Below are positions 17,653-25,785 of a DNA stretch of 64,000 nt, one piece after another. The stretch spans positions 1 to 64,000 of the forward strand of contig CAJTFL010000016.1 of NCBI GenBank assembly GCA_910575565.1. The letters run 5' to 3'. Origin of the DNA: Lachnospiraceae bacterium (GTDB taxonomy: Bacteria; Bacillota; Clostridia; Lachnospirales; Lachnospiraceae). The notes beneath the pieces are model-generated. The model saw nothing but the letters and a program-made list of their open reading frames with translations, had not been told where the DNA came from and searched no databases. Every line of letters begins with the position of its first letter. Within the stretch, counting starts at the first letter, position 1. Position numbers and translations under genes: made by a program.

Positions 17653-18543
17653 TTACGCCTGCTGCCTTCTGATTGCCCGAAGCTCGATGTATCCCCTCTC
17701 CCCTCTGGGCTCCAGCTGGATGCGGGGGCTTTCCTCGTCCCACTCGTATCCGATCACAGACGGGTCATAATGGTCGATGGCATATTGTACGGCAAGAATC
17801 GCCTGGGAATAATCTTCCTCCCGGAAAGGCTCCCCCTGGACCGCCAGATACTCGGCGGCAGGCAGGGAAATGACATCAAACCCCTCCGGGATTTCCCCAT
17901 GGTAATCCGCCTCTGCCTCCACGCCCTGTACATAGGTGGAAGTGCCGGGCTTTTTATAGGCTCCCGGCAGCCACAGGCAGACCGGCTCCCCGCAGAGGGA
18001 ATCCATGCTTTTTAATATTCCCCAGACCTCACAGCTCACTTCATCACAGTATGCAAAATAATCTTCCGCTTTTATTCCTCGTTTGATGATGACCTTTCGC
18101 TCCGGTTTTTGGATCACCTGGATAAATACGCTCTGGAGATTTTTCATTTCCATATCCAAAACATCCTTTCTCAGTTCTCTGAATTTCACGCCGTATGGGA
18201 TAAACAGGGCAATGGGCACCGGATCCTTCAGATATTCCCCCGGCCTGCAGCCGAATTCCCGGTAAAAGGCACGGATATACCCGTCCACACTGCCAAACCC
18301 GCAGTCAAAGGCCGCCTCCGTCACAAGGCACTGTCCCTCCTTCAGCCGCATGGCGGAGCGGGAAAGCCGGAGCCTGCGGATATATTCTGCCGGCGTCACC
18401 CCCAAAAGCTCCTTAAACAGCCGGTAGGAATGCCAGGGAGAAAACAGGGAGACGGCTGACAGCTGTGCCATTGTGATATCCGCTTCCAGATGGGCTTCGA
18501 TATAATCCTGCATCCTCTGGACCGCCGCTGTCTGTTCTTTCAA
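17653..18543 (-). CDS. AraC-family regulator with GyrI-like effector domain
   Basis: A 296-residue protein. An N-terminal AraC double HTH (about 1-105) contains VTEAAFDCGFGSVDGYIRAF, and a C-terminal effector-binding domain (about 130-296) resembles those of Rob/SoxS-type and GyrI proteins. It probably senses the substrate of the ABC exporter encoded downstream and activates the operon. Compare the chimera at 15153-16046, whose own effector domain is cut off. Confidence 0.9.
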   Translation of the reverse strand: MKEQTAAVQRMQDYIEAHLEADITMAQLSAVSLFSPWHSYRLFKELLGVTPAEYIRRLRLSRSAMRLKEGQCLVTEAAFDCGFGSVDGYIRAFYREFGCRPGEYLKDPVPIALFIPYGVKFRELRKDVLDMEMKNLQSVFIQVIQKPERKVIIKRGIKAEDYFAYCDEVSCEVWGILKSMDSLCGEPVCLWLPGAYKKPGTSTYVQGVEAEADYHGEIPEGFDVISLPAAEYLAVQGEPFREEDYSQAILAVQYAIDHYDPSVIGYEWDEESPRIQLEPRGERGYIELRAIRRQQA

Positions 18544-18669
18544 AATAAACCACCTCCTTCTTCCTTGGCTTATGATTTTATAATGACCCCTGCTTTTTGT
18601 CTCGACTTTTTTTGCTGTTTTCGGATATCATCGAAGAATCCCAAGAAGGTGGCCGGGGTGAAACGCCTG

Positions 18670-18835
18670 CTAGAGCGTGTTTGAAAATTGCTTTCTGACA
18701 GATGTGCGTCACAATTTGTGGGAGATTTGAGCCAAATGAAGGGCGCATAGTGGGCTATGTAACCTGAATTTGGCTCAAATCTCCCGCGAAGTGGGGCGTG
18801 CATCTGGCGGGAATGAATTTTCAAACACGCTCTAG
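18670..18835. mobile_element. 166-bp palindromic MITE-like element, type 1
   Basis: It has perfect 20-bp terminal inverted repeats, CTAGAGCGTGTTTGAAAATT at 18670-18689 and its complement at 18816-18835. A second internal inverted repeat (GGGAGATTTGAGCCAAAT) makes the whole unit fold into one long hairpin. Both ends carry CTAG. It has no coding capacity, and a lone terminus of the same type lies at 36008-36025. The length equals that of the unrelated-sequence element at 63602-63767. Confidence 0.75.
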
Positions 18836-18864
18836 CACTGCATTGCGGAAATAACGGTGAATAA
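18832..18864. repeat. Half copy of the type 2 palindromic element
   Basis: Sharing its CTAG with the end of the type 1 element, this stretch (CTAGCACTGCATTGCGG onward, then AATAACGGTGAAT) matches one arm of the full element at 63602-63767. The other arm is missing. One element thus sits at the end of another. Confidence 0.6.
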
Positions 18865-19008
18865 AGTGCCAGACGTCTGCGGCATCTGTGCGTCTGGCTC
18901 TATGATGATATTCATTTTTCATCTGTGGTTTTTTCTATTACGATTGACGAACCTTTTGATTTATCGCCATTCAGCCACTGCCATTGTTCTGACAGTTCTA
19001 TTCTGCCA

Positions 19009-19488
19009 TCACTTAAAATCTGTATTAGGAACTGCTATACGTTTCTCCATTACTTCATAAGCTAACCTTGCATTTCCATTGATAAATAATTCTTCATGCT
19101 TTAAGGTTTTATATCCCCTATGCTCATAAAAACAGGCTGCCGCAAGCGAAGCATCTAAGTAAATAATCGTGCTGTTAAGAGATATTTCTTTTTCAAGACA
19201 TTGCATAATATAACTGCCATATCCTTTTTTCTGAAAATCAGAAGCAACAAATAGTCTTGATATATGATTTTCCTTGCAGCTGCCTGTTCCCACTAAACAA
19301 TCACCCGATAACAAAACTCTAACAAAACCATTTTCTATATCTGTGGCAATGTTTTCCTTTGAATGAAGCCCGCAAAAAAATTCAACTACTCCTTGAGGAT
19401 AGTATAAAGGATAAATAGCGTTAATCGTGTTCTGTACCAATTGATAAATATGTTCAATGTTTTCTTTTTTTGCTATTTCGTATTTCAT
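19009..19488 (-). CDS. GNAT-family N-acetyltransferase
   Basis: A 159-residue acetyltransferase. The acetyl-CoA binding region appears as LFVASDFQKKGYGSYIM (the Q/RxxGxG/A pattern), and the C-terminal FYEHRGYKTL is the usual strand-turn motif. ATG 19488 has AAAGGAGGTG upstream. The natural substrate is not evident. A 28-residue ORF immediately upstream overlaps its start. Confidence 0.85.
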   Translation of the reverse strand: MKYEIAKKENIEHIYQLVQNTINAIYPLYYPQGVVEFFCGLHSKENIATDIENGFVRVLLSGDCLVGTGSCKENHISRLFVASDFQKKGYGSYIMQCLEKEISLNSTIIYLDASLAAACFYEHRGYKTLKHEELFINGNARLAYEVMEKRIAVPNTDFK

Positions 19489-19574
19489 TAACACACCTCC
19501 TTTAGCCAACTGCCCTTTCCACTCCAAAAGATGATTGTTAAAACCGTCAATATGAAAACCAAGGCATATTCCAT
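19488..19574 (-). CDS. Possible 28-aa membrane peptide coupled to the GNAT gene
   Basis: The ORF begins MEYALVFILTVLTIIFW and ends in a short basic tail, giving a single predicted membrane segment. An AGGAG lies 11 bases before the ATG. Its TAA overlaps the GNAT ATG (TAATG), a coupling arrangement. It could be a leader peptide, a small membrane protein or chance. Confidence 0.35.
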   Translation of the reverse strand: MEYALVFILTVLTIIFWSGKGSWLKEVC

Positions 19575-19672
19575 CTATGAGTATTCTCCTGTATCCTTTT
19601 GTCAATGCAGCTTTCTCCTGCCTGATTCCTTTAAGCATTTCTGAAACAAATTGATATGACTGCTTAACCTCT

Positions 19673-20270
19673 CTATTTGTTGCGCCAAATCATCTTTCCT
19701 GATAGCAATATGGCACACGCACAGACAGCCAATACAAAAATCACCAGCATCAACAACAGATTTTCCAGCCCAAAAGTCCCCTCTGTCATCAGTCTGTATC
19801 CCCATGAAGCCGGGAACGCTTTCCCTATTGTTTCAACCATTTGGGGGAGCATCTCAACCGGGAACATAATTCCAGAGAGCATGATTGAGGGCAGAAAAAC
19901 AATAATGGAAAACATGGAGGTTTTCGTCTGGTCTTTTACCGCCAGGCCAATTATGCTGGCTATGCCGAGTGATACCGCAATAAAGACGGAAAGGGAGGCA
20001 AAGTATACGCCCGGATTTTCTGGTATCTTGGCATCAAAGGCAAGGGGAGCGGCAATATACAGGATAATGCTCATCATAAACAGGTGGATAAACGCCGAGA
20101 TATTGGCCAATGCAATACCCAGATATAAAGGAACACCGTTTGCCAGATAAACCTTCTTAATGTCACTGCCATAAATCTCCACAAGGGAAGGCGGCAGACC
20201 ATTCAGAGCACCCATGGTCACGCCAAATACAGTCATGGATTGAATAAGTGTATCCCCTGCCCCCGGAAAG
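19673..20270 (-). pseudogene. ABC-2 permease lacking its N-terminus
   Basis: The frame from about 20270 down encodes roughly 195 residues of an ABC-2 permease (from GDTLIQSMTVFG to the C-terminus). The first ~40 residues are missing. Upstream the frame runs directly into a scrap of an ABC ATPase. This is the tail of a collapsed MerR-ATPase-permease locus. Confidence 0.75.
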
Positions 20271-20336
20271 AATGGCAATCCGGTCACACAGGTTCTCAAC
20301 CTCAGCCATATCGTGGCTTGTTAATATGATTGTCTT
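20265..20336 (-). pseudogene. 24-codon scrap of an ABC ATPase
   Basis: Read in the correct minus-strand frame, this stretch encodes KTIILTSHDMAEVENLCDRI, the H-loop region of an ABC ATPase. It is joined on one side to the MerR relic and on the other to the truncated permease. It shows that two deletions removed most of the ATPase. Confidence 0.75.
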
Positions 20337-20684
20337 CCCGCAGCCCCTCCAGCTCCCTCAATGATTCGGACAGGCTCTCTATTTTTTGCCGGACAGCTGC
20401 GGTTTGCTCTGCCAGGACAGCTGCGATTTCTGCCGGTGTATCAAGGGGAATCAGCCGGTTCTTTATATCGTCCAGAGAGAACCCCAAATGTTTGAGCGAT
20501 AAGATCTGATGAGTTTTACCATACCTTTATCTGTGTATAGCCTGCGGCCTCCTTCGCTCATGGCAGACGGGGAAAGTAACCCTTCCCTGTCATAATGCTG
20601 TAATGTCCGTACAGTAACATCCATCTTTTTTGCGGCTTCGCCAACAGTCATATAGCCTTGTGGTATCGCTTTATTTTTGTCCAT
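20337..20684 (-). pseudogene. Frameshifted MerR-family regulator
   Basis: The N-terminal MerR HTH (MTVGEAAKKMDVTVRTLQHY) is intact to about residue 57. One base is then missing near 20512, and the reading continues in another frame (HLGFSLDDIKNRL, coiled coil). The C-terminus is lost at the ATPase scrap. It probably once regulated that ABC exporter. Confidence 0.75.
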
Positions 20685-20799
20685 GTCTCACCTCCTGCTC
20701 GTAGTATATCTCATTACGTTGCGTCACAAGCAAGTGTTTTAGAGATTTTTATCGCATATGCGTCTTCAGAAAAATATGCCCGGTTCTTGTTCATACTTC

Positions 20800-21756
20800 C
20801 TATTGCATCTTCCTCAGCCCATTTAACCGGATTTTATTCAGTTCCTCTGCATTCAGGCATCCTGACTCAAAAAGTCTTATGTATTCTTTTGACACGTCAC
20901 TGTCAAAAATCAACACATCATCCGAATTTATGGTCACGTCTAACCCGCCCCTGTATAATCTCCGGATGGGGTGGTGCGCCATCTCCTTTATTCGCCCCAG
21001 CAAAAGGTTGCTGCTGGGCGTTAGGTTAAGGCGTATTCCCCTGTCTTTTAGGAACTGTATGGCCTCCTCCGATTCCGCCGCCGCGATACCATGCTGCACT
21101 TCATCAAGCCGCAATGCCTCCACGCCGCGAACAACGTCCTCTGCTGTTCCCCACTCACCAATGTGGGCTTTTAGGCAAAGCCCCTCTTCTTTTGCTCTCC
21201 TGTATATGGGGATAAAATTTTCAATCGGCTGTGCCAGTTCGTCCCCATACAAGTCAATGGAGCAGAATTCCGGATGCCCCCAGAAATGTTTCAGGCAGCC
21301 CTCCAGATAGTCCACAGGGCAATGCCTGGATAATCCGATCTGGAGCCGCAGGCAAACCTCCGGCGCAATCCGCTCGTTGATTTCCTGGAATGTCTCTATC
21401 AGTTCCACAATGTCATTATGGAAAAACTCATTTAACCCCCAGACATCTTCCCCTATCTCCAAGATCGCAATGCCGTCATGCTTTGCCTGGGCAAAAGTTG
21501 CCTCTATAAGAAATTTCCGCATGCTGCTGCCAGAGAATCTCTCACCAATGTATCTGCTGTTCCAGCCATCCATTTCCCGCATGGAAGCCAGGGGCTTTTT
21601 GATCGGCTCAATGAGAATCTGCTTCTGCTCATATAGATATGCCCTGCTCCCCCCAAGGACAAAATGGTTGTGCAGGTCTGCTTTTGGCACTTCTCTGACA
21701 GCAGCAAGGTCATTGTCCTTTAAAGCTGTTATAAACTTTCTTGAATCTCCTTCCAT
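20800..21756 (-). CDS. Adenosine deaminase family protein
   Basis: A 318-residue amidohydrolase-fold protein. The metal-binding HxH is in PKADLHNHF, followed by HIGEWG, DEVQHG and the TINSDD aspartate motif, all expected for adenosine/adenine deaminases. Its reaction would be adenosine to inosine, but substrate specificity is unproven. GGAGGAACC precedes ATG 21756. The gene lies 33 bases after a TetR gene and is probably co-transcribed. A scrap of a second copy occurs at 32843-32890. Confidence 0.85.
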   Translation of the reverse strand: MEGDSRKFITALKDNDLAAVREVPKADLHNHFVLGGSRAYLYEQKQILIEPIKKPLASMREMDGWNSRYIGERFSGSSMRKFLIEATFAQAKHDGIAILEIGEDVWGLNEFFHNDIVELIETFQEINERIAPEVCLRLQIGLSRHCPVDYLEGCLKHFWGHPEFCSIDLYGDELAQPIENFIPIYRRAKEEGLCLKAHIGEWGTAEDVVRGVEALRLDEVQHGIAAAESEEAIQFLKDRGIRLNLTPSSNLLLGRIKEMAHHPIRRLYRGGLDVTINSDDVLIFDSDVSKEYIRLFESGCLNAEELNKIRLNGLRKMQ

Positions 21757-21789
21757 GGTTCCTCCATTTCCCCCACTGGACAGCACAGT

Positions 21790-22395
21790 TTACTTCAAAT
21801 ATGCTATCCTCCATTGCCCGACCCTTTTCAAAAAATCCTTTTCCAGGCCGTCCGGATCCAACTTCCCAGCGGAAAACATTTGCCAGACACAGCGCATCAG
21901 ATAGCTGTCAATCTCCTCTAACAGCATCCTTACGTCAACACCTGGCCGAAATACGGAAAGGTCCAGATCCCCCAGCATCCTGTCCGCCGCATCCTCATAT
22001 GTTTTATCATACGACTTCCCGGTTGCCTCCCTGATTTCCGGGTTTTCCGCAAAAAGAGCCTGTAATGAGAATAAATATTCATCGGGAGCCGTTCTCATAA
22101 ACTCACATCTTGCCAGAACCTTCTGGGTCATTGCCTCAAAGAAGTCTGATGTTTCTTTGTAATAATACTTCAGCTCTATTTCATTTGATATCCTGTTGAT
22201 ATTCTCCCAGAGGTATAAATACAGATCTTTTTTATTCTGGAAATAATGGAACAGCAGGGACTTTGATATGCCGCCGGCATCCGCAATCCTGGACATGGAT
22301 GCGTTTTTGTAATTGTCATGGGCAAACACCATGTATGCTGCTTTTATAATCCGTTCCTGCTTTTCTAACGGCAGTTCAAAAAATTTCTTATTCAT
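21790..22395 (-). CDS. TetR/AcrR-family regulator
   Basis: A 201-residue TetR protein nearly matching the one at 8506-9108: HTH with ASMSRIADAGGISKSLLFHYF, C-terminus FLKRVGQWRIAYLK. ATG 22395 follows GGGAGG. It is the first gene of a TetR-adenosine deaminase pair. A 42-base scrap of a paralogue sits at 32891-32932 beside an adenosine deaminase scrap, showing the pair was once duplicated. Confidence 0.9.
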   Translation of the reverse strand: MNKKFFELPLEKQERIIKAAYMVFAHDNYKNASMSRIADAGGISKSLLFHYFQNKKDLYLYLWENINRISNEIELKYYYKETSDFFEAMTQKVLARCEFMRTAPDEYLFSLQALFAENPEIREATGKSYDKTYEDAADRMLGDLDLSVFRPGVDVRMLLEEIDSYLMRCVWQMFSAGKLDPDGLEKDFLKRVGQWRIAYLK

Positions 22396-22597
22396 TAAGA
22401 TCCTCCCGGCACTTGTCTGGCCAATCATCCATTTCGTAATTCTGCTTAGTTAAATTTTAGATAGAAGTATTATTGCCAAAAAATATAAGGTATAATTCCC
22501 GCATAGTATTTATAGCCTGTTTTTATCTTACAGCCCTCTCACAATAAAAGAAACACCCTGTTTATCAATCAAGTAAAGGTTTTATTTAAGAAAAATT

Positions 22598-22638
22598 GCC
22601 CTCTCCTGACAAGGGTTTTCTCCTTATCAAAAGAGGGC
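22598..22638 (-). terminator. Rho-independent terminator of the acidic lipoprotein gene
   Basis: A GCCCTC/GAGGGC stem ends 11 bases past the lipoprotein stop on the minus strand. It is followed by AATTTTTCTT. Confidence 0.75.
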
Positions 22639-22648
22639 AGGCAATGGT

Positions 22649-23344
22649 TCAGGCCACTTTTACAATACAAATCTGGGTTGCTTTCAGTCCGCTGCCGGAA
22701 GGACTTCCCCATACCTGAATGAACTGGCCGGATGCCAGGTCCGCCGCTGTTGCCTCTGACATTTCAAATCTGGCCCCTCCATCGTAGATCGTTTGTATAG
22801 CAAACAGGGTATTTTCATCGTATGTAACGGAAATCTTATTAAACGCAGAATCATCCCCGCTGCCAGGAGACACTATGATATCACCTCCATTATCTGATTT
22901 TTCGGTAATGGCCTCTACCACGGTAAGCTGCCCATCCTTCAGCTCTTTGATATCCCCTTCCAGATTGGGAGTACTGTCCACCCATTCTGCAGATGCGGCA
23001 GACGTACTTTGACTTTGTGCTTCCGGCTGTTGTTCAGGTTGTTCTTCCAGCTGTTCTTTCTGTGTGCTGTCTGTTCCCTGGCTGCTGCTTTCACCAGATT
23101 GCGGTTCCGGTGAGGCTTCCGGTGACTCCGGTTCATTCCCGGCATCGGTTCCTTCTGCATCCGCTTCCGGTTTTGGAGCAGAAACATCGTCCTCTGTATC
23201 ATCCTCTGGAATCCCCTCGCCCTGAGCCACCTGTGGTTCCTGGGTACCTGATGCTTCCTCCGTCTTTCCGCAAGCACATACCGCAAGGCTCAGGATGCAC
23301 AGCACCCCTGTCAATAAGATCATTTTTCCTGTTTTCTTTTTCAT
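22649..23344 (-). CDS. Lipoprotein with acidic linker and unknown C-terminal domain
   Basis: A 231-residue protein. A signal peptide with lipobox (LAVCACG) is followed by about 95 residues rich in Glu, Pro, Gln and Ser, including Gln-rich EEQPEQQPEAQ. A compact ~95-residue C-terminal domain starts near LEGDIKEL and ends in QICIVKVA. The layout suggests a surface-displayed domain on a flexible tether. No family is recognised. It stands alone with its own terminator. Confidence 0.75.
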   Translation of the reverse strand: MKKKTGKMILLTGVLCILSLAVCACGKTEEASGTQEPQVAQGEGIPEDDTEDDVSAPKPEADAEGTDAGNEPESPEASPEPQSGESSSQGTDSTQKEQLEEQPEQQPEAQSQSTSAASAEWVDSTPNLEGDIKELKDGQLTVVEAITEKSDNGGDIIVSPGSGDDSAFNKISVTYDENTLFAIQTIYDGGARFEMSEATAADLASGQFIQVWGSPSGSGLKATQICIVKVA

Positions 23345-23479
23345 GTTGCTCTCCTCTCATATAAAATTCAATCCACAGCTTATCCAATATTTCTGCGGAT
23401 TTTTGTCCATTCTATCAAAGCAGTCTCTAAAAAGCCTCTAAAACATCTTAAAAAAGAATGAACTTAATTTATCATTGAT

Positions 23480-23537
23480 CCATTGACCGATTTTGAGAAG
23501 ACGTTTGTTTTCGGCCCTTCCCAAAATCGGTCAATGG
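23480..23537. repeat. 16-bp perfect inverted repeat in a divergent intergenic region
   Basis: CCATTGACCGATTTTG (23480-23495) pairs perfectly with 23522-23537. The left arm plus AGAAGAC also occurs with one change at 11717-11739. It lies between the divergent lipoprotein and ferredoxin genes. It may be an operator, a small mobile element or a cruciform-forming repeat. Confidence 0.6.
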
Positions 23538-23619
23538 CAGTAAAATTGACAGAAGAGGATAAAATCAGAAACCATGGTGCAGGGACGTGGTCATTACGCC
23601 AATTTTGAAAGGTAAAAAT

Positions 23620-24408
23620 ATGATAGGTATCTATTTAAGCGGAACGGGAAACACAGAACATTGTATCAAAAAGCTGCTTTTTTTACTGGATAAAACTGCG
23701 CAGGCAGTTCCGATGGAGCAGAAAGACGCGGTACATTTATTATCACAGCATGACTTTATTGTTTTTGCATATCCTGTTCAGTTTTCAAACGTTCCCATCA
23801 TGGTAAAAGATTTTATCAAAAGTCAGCCGGATCTTTGGAAGGGTAAAAAAATACTTTGCGTTGCCACTATGGGATTGTTCAGCGGAGACGGCGCAGGCTG
23901 CTCGGCACGGCTGCTCAAAAAGTATGGCGCCAAAATCGTTGGCGGTTTCCATATCCGTATGCCTGATTCTGTCTGTGATGTAAAGCTGCTGAAAAAATCC
24001 TTTCAGGAGAACCGGGAAATCATCCGGAAAGCAGACAGAAAGATTGAGAAATGCGCAGAGGAAATCAGGAAAGGCAGGTATCCCAAAAACGGCCTGCATC
24101 TTTATAGCCGAATCGCCGGATTACTCTGCCAGCGTTTGTGGTACTACAGCAAAACCAAAAGTTACTCGGATCAATTAAAAATCAGTAATGCCTGTACAGG
24201 CTGCGGGCTTTGTACCCGGCTCTGCCCGGCAGACAACCTTACCCTGAAAAATGGAAAAGCGGCTGCCGGAAAACACTGTACCATGTGTTACCGATGCATC
24301 AGTTCCTGTCCGGCAAGGGCAATTACGTTACTGGGGCACACAGTCATTGAGCAGTGCCGCTATGATAAATATATCCAAAACGCGAAAAAGAAAGAGCCTT
24401 TAAAATGA
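23620..24408 (+). CDS. EFR1-type flavodoxin-ferredoxin protein
   Basis: A 262-residue protein. An N-terminal flavodoxin-like domain begins with the FMN loop SGTGNTEH. Two C-terminal 4Fe-4S motifs follow: CTGCGLCTRLCP and CTMCYRCISSCP. This matches the EFR1 family of clostridial electron-transfer proteins. ATG 23620 follows AAAGG. It starts a plus-strand group with a GyrI-like and a DUF3795 protein and probably supplies reducing power; the partner is unknown. Confidence 0.87.
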   Translation: MIGIYLSGTGNTEHCIKKLLFLLDKTAQAVPMEQKDAVHLLSQHDFIVFAYPVQFSNVPIMVKDFIKSQPDLWKGKKILCVATMGLFSGDGAGCSARLLKKYGAKIVGGFHIRMPDSVCDVKLLKKSFQENREIIRKADRKIEKCAEEIRKGRYPKNGLHLYSRIAGLLCQRLWYYSKTKSYSDQLKISNACTGCGLCTRLCPADNLTLKNGKAAAGKHCTMCYRCISSCPARAITLLGHTVIEQCRYDKYIQNAKKKEPLK

Positions 24409-24441
24409 AATGAAACATAAAGGGAAGGGAGTAACAAATCA

Positions 24442-24903
24442 ATGAAAATCGAAACATGTGAAAAAGAATCCTTTGTTGTCATCGGAAAAGAAGGGGCGAC
24501 AACGGACGGAGCCGGCTTTATTCAGAAGTTATGGGATGAGGCGAATTCCCATTTTGGAGAAATCGCGCATCTGGCAAAGAAAGATGAAGATGGGAACATC
24601 AGCGGAATATGGGGCGCAATGTCTGACTTTTCCCGTTCCTTCCAGCCCTGGGAGGGCTTTCAGAAAGGACTTTACCTTGCAGGGGTAGAGTGTAATGAGG
24701 ATGCAAAAGCCCCCGATGGCTGGGCAAAGTGGGTGATACCCGGCTATGAGTATATTTATGTGGAACGTGAAAATGATCATACCTTTTCAGAAGTAATCCG
24801 ATATATGAAGGGCAATGGTATTTCTCTGGCGGGCGCCGTCCATGATTTTACCTGTCCAAAGACTGGGAAGGGATATATGTTTTTTCCCATAAGGGAGCTG
24901 TAA
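24442..24903 (+). CDS. GyrI-like small-molecule-binding domain protein
   Basis: A 153-residue single-domain protein of the AraC effector-binding/GyrI-like superfamily, with YIYVERENDHTFSEVIRYMK near the C-terminal half. Such proteins bind drugs or metabolites, and some hydrolyse cyclopropanoids. It lies 33 bases behind the EFR1 gene and 24 bases ahead of a DUF3795 gene, so the three are probably one operon. Confidence 0.8.
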   Translation: MKIETCEKESFVVIGKEGATTDGAGFIQKLWDEANSHFGEIAHLAKKDEDGNISGIWGAMSDFSRSFQPWEGFQKGLYLAGVECNEDAKAPDGWAKWVIPGYEYIYVERENDHTFSEVIRYMKGNGISLAGAVHDFTCPKTGKGYMFFPIREL

Positions 24904-24927
24904 AAAGAGATTTGAGGAGGAAACAGA

Positions 24928-25395
24928 ATGAAATCTATCTGCGGAATTGATTGTACGAACTGTGAATTAAGCAGCACCTGTAATGGGTGTGCAGCAACAG
25001 AAGGACAGCCTTTTGGGGCAGAATGCCTTGTTGCACAGTGCTGTAAAAAAGGCAAAACAGCGTTAAGCGAATTGAAAGAAAAGCTGATTGCGGCCTTCAA
25101 TGCGCTGCAGATTCCAGATATGGAAGAAGTAACAGATCTGAATGCGCTGAAAGGTTCCTTTGCCAACATTGGATATACCCTTCCAAACGGCCAGACCGTA
25201 AAGTTTTGGGATGACAACAGGATTTATTTAGGGAATCAGCTGCATAAAAAGGACAGCGACAGATGCTATGGGATCATTGCCGATGAGAACTATCTCATGG
25301 TGTCTGAGTACAGCGGCTATGGAACTGATGCGGAAATAATTGTATTCAAACGTTGGAATAAAATAGAGAAAAGCGGAATGATTGAAAGAGTGTAA
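24928..25395 (+). CDS. DUF3795-like cysteine-rich protein
   Basis: A 155-residue protein. The N-terminal 45 residues hold several cysteines in CGIDCTNCELSSTCNGC and CLVAQCCKKG, typical of DUF3795 and probably metal- or cluster-binding. A C-terminal domain of strands follows (TVKFWDDNRIYLGNQ). GAGGAGG lies ahead of the ATG. The function of the family is not established. Confidence 0.75.
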   Translation: MKSICGIDCTNCELSSTCNGCAATEGQPFGAECLVAQCCKKGKTALSELKEKLIAAFNALQIPDMEEVTDLNALKGSFANIGYTLPNGQTVKFWDDNRIYLGNQLHKKDSDRCYGIIADENYLMVSEYSGYGTDAEIIVFKRWNKIEKSGMIERV

Positions 25396-25400
25396 TATAA

Positions 25401-25565
25401 ATGATTTCTGCGATTTACAATAAACAAAGCATTAGAAAATTTATGGATAAGCCAATATCCCAAGAAGATATTATAAACAATGGAATGAAAGCGTCTTCTT
25501 CAAAAAACAGGCCGCCATGGAACTACACTGTTGTTAACTCTTGGGAGAAAGGGCTGTCTTGGTAA
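25401..25565 (+). pseudogene. N-terminal fragment of a nitroreductase
   Basis: The 54-codon frame begins MISAIYNKQSIRKFMDKP and contains SSKNRPPWNY, which are the FMN-phosphate binding and dimer regions of nitroreductases. It then runs out into unrelated sequence and stops. About 120 residues are missing. The bases from 25566 to 25785 hold no readable gene. Confidence 0.75.
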
Positions 25566-25785
25566 TGGAGGCGCACCGACAGAAGTTGGTGGAAACATCT
25601 ATATAAAAAACAGTTAAAATTGAATGTAAACGGTGTGCCGCAGTTTATCGGTAATTTATGCAGAACAAGAAATTGAAATCTTGTACAGATGGGGATTATG
25701 CAGAAAAGAAGATAGCCTTTTAAGCAATCACCTAAACTAATAGGGCGGTTAATTTTGTTTAATAAAGCAAAGGAGGACGCAGGCT

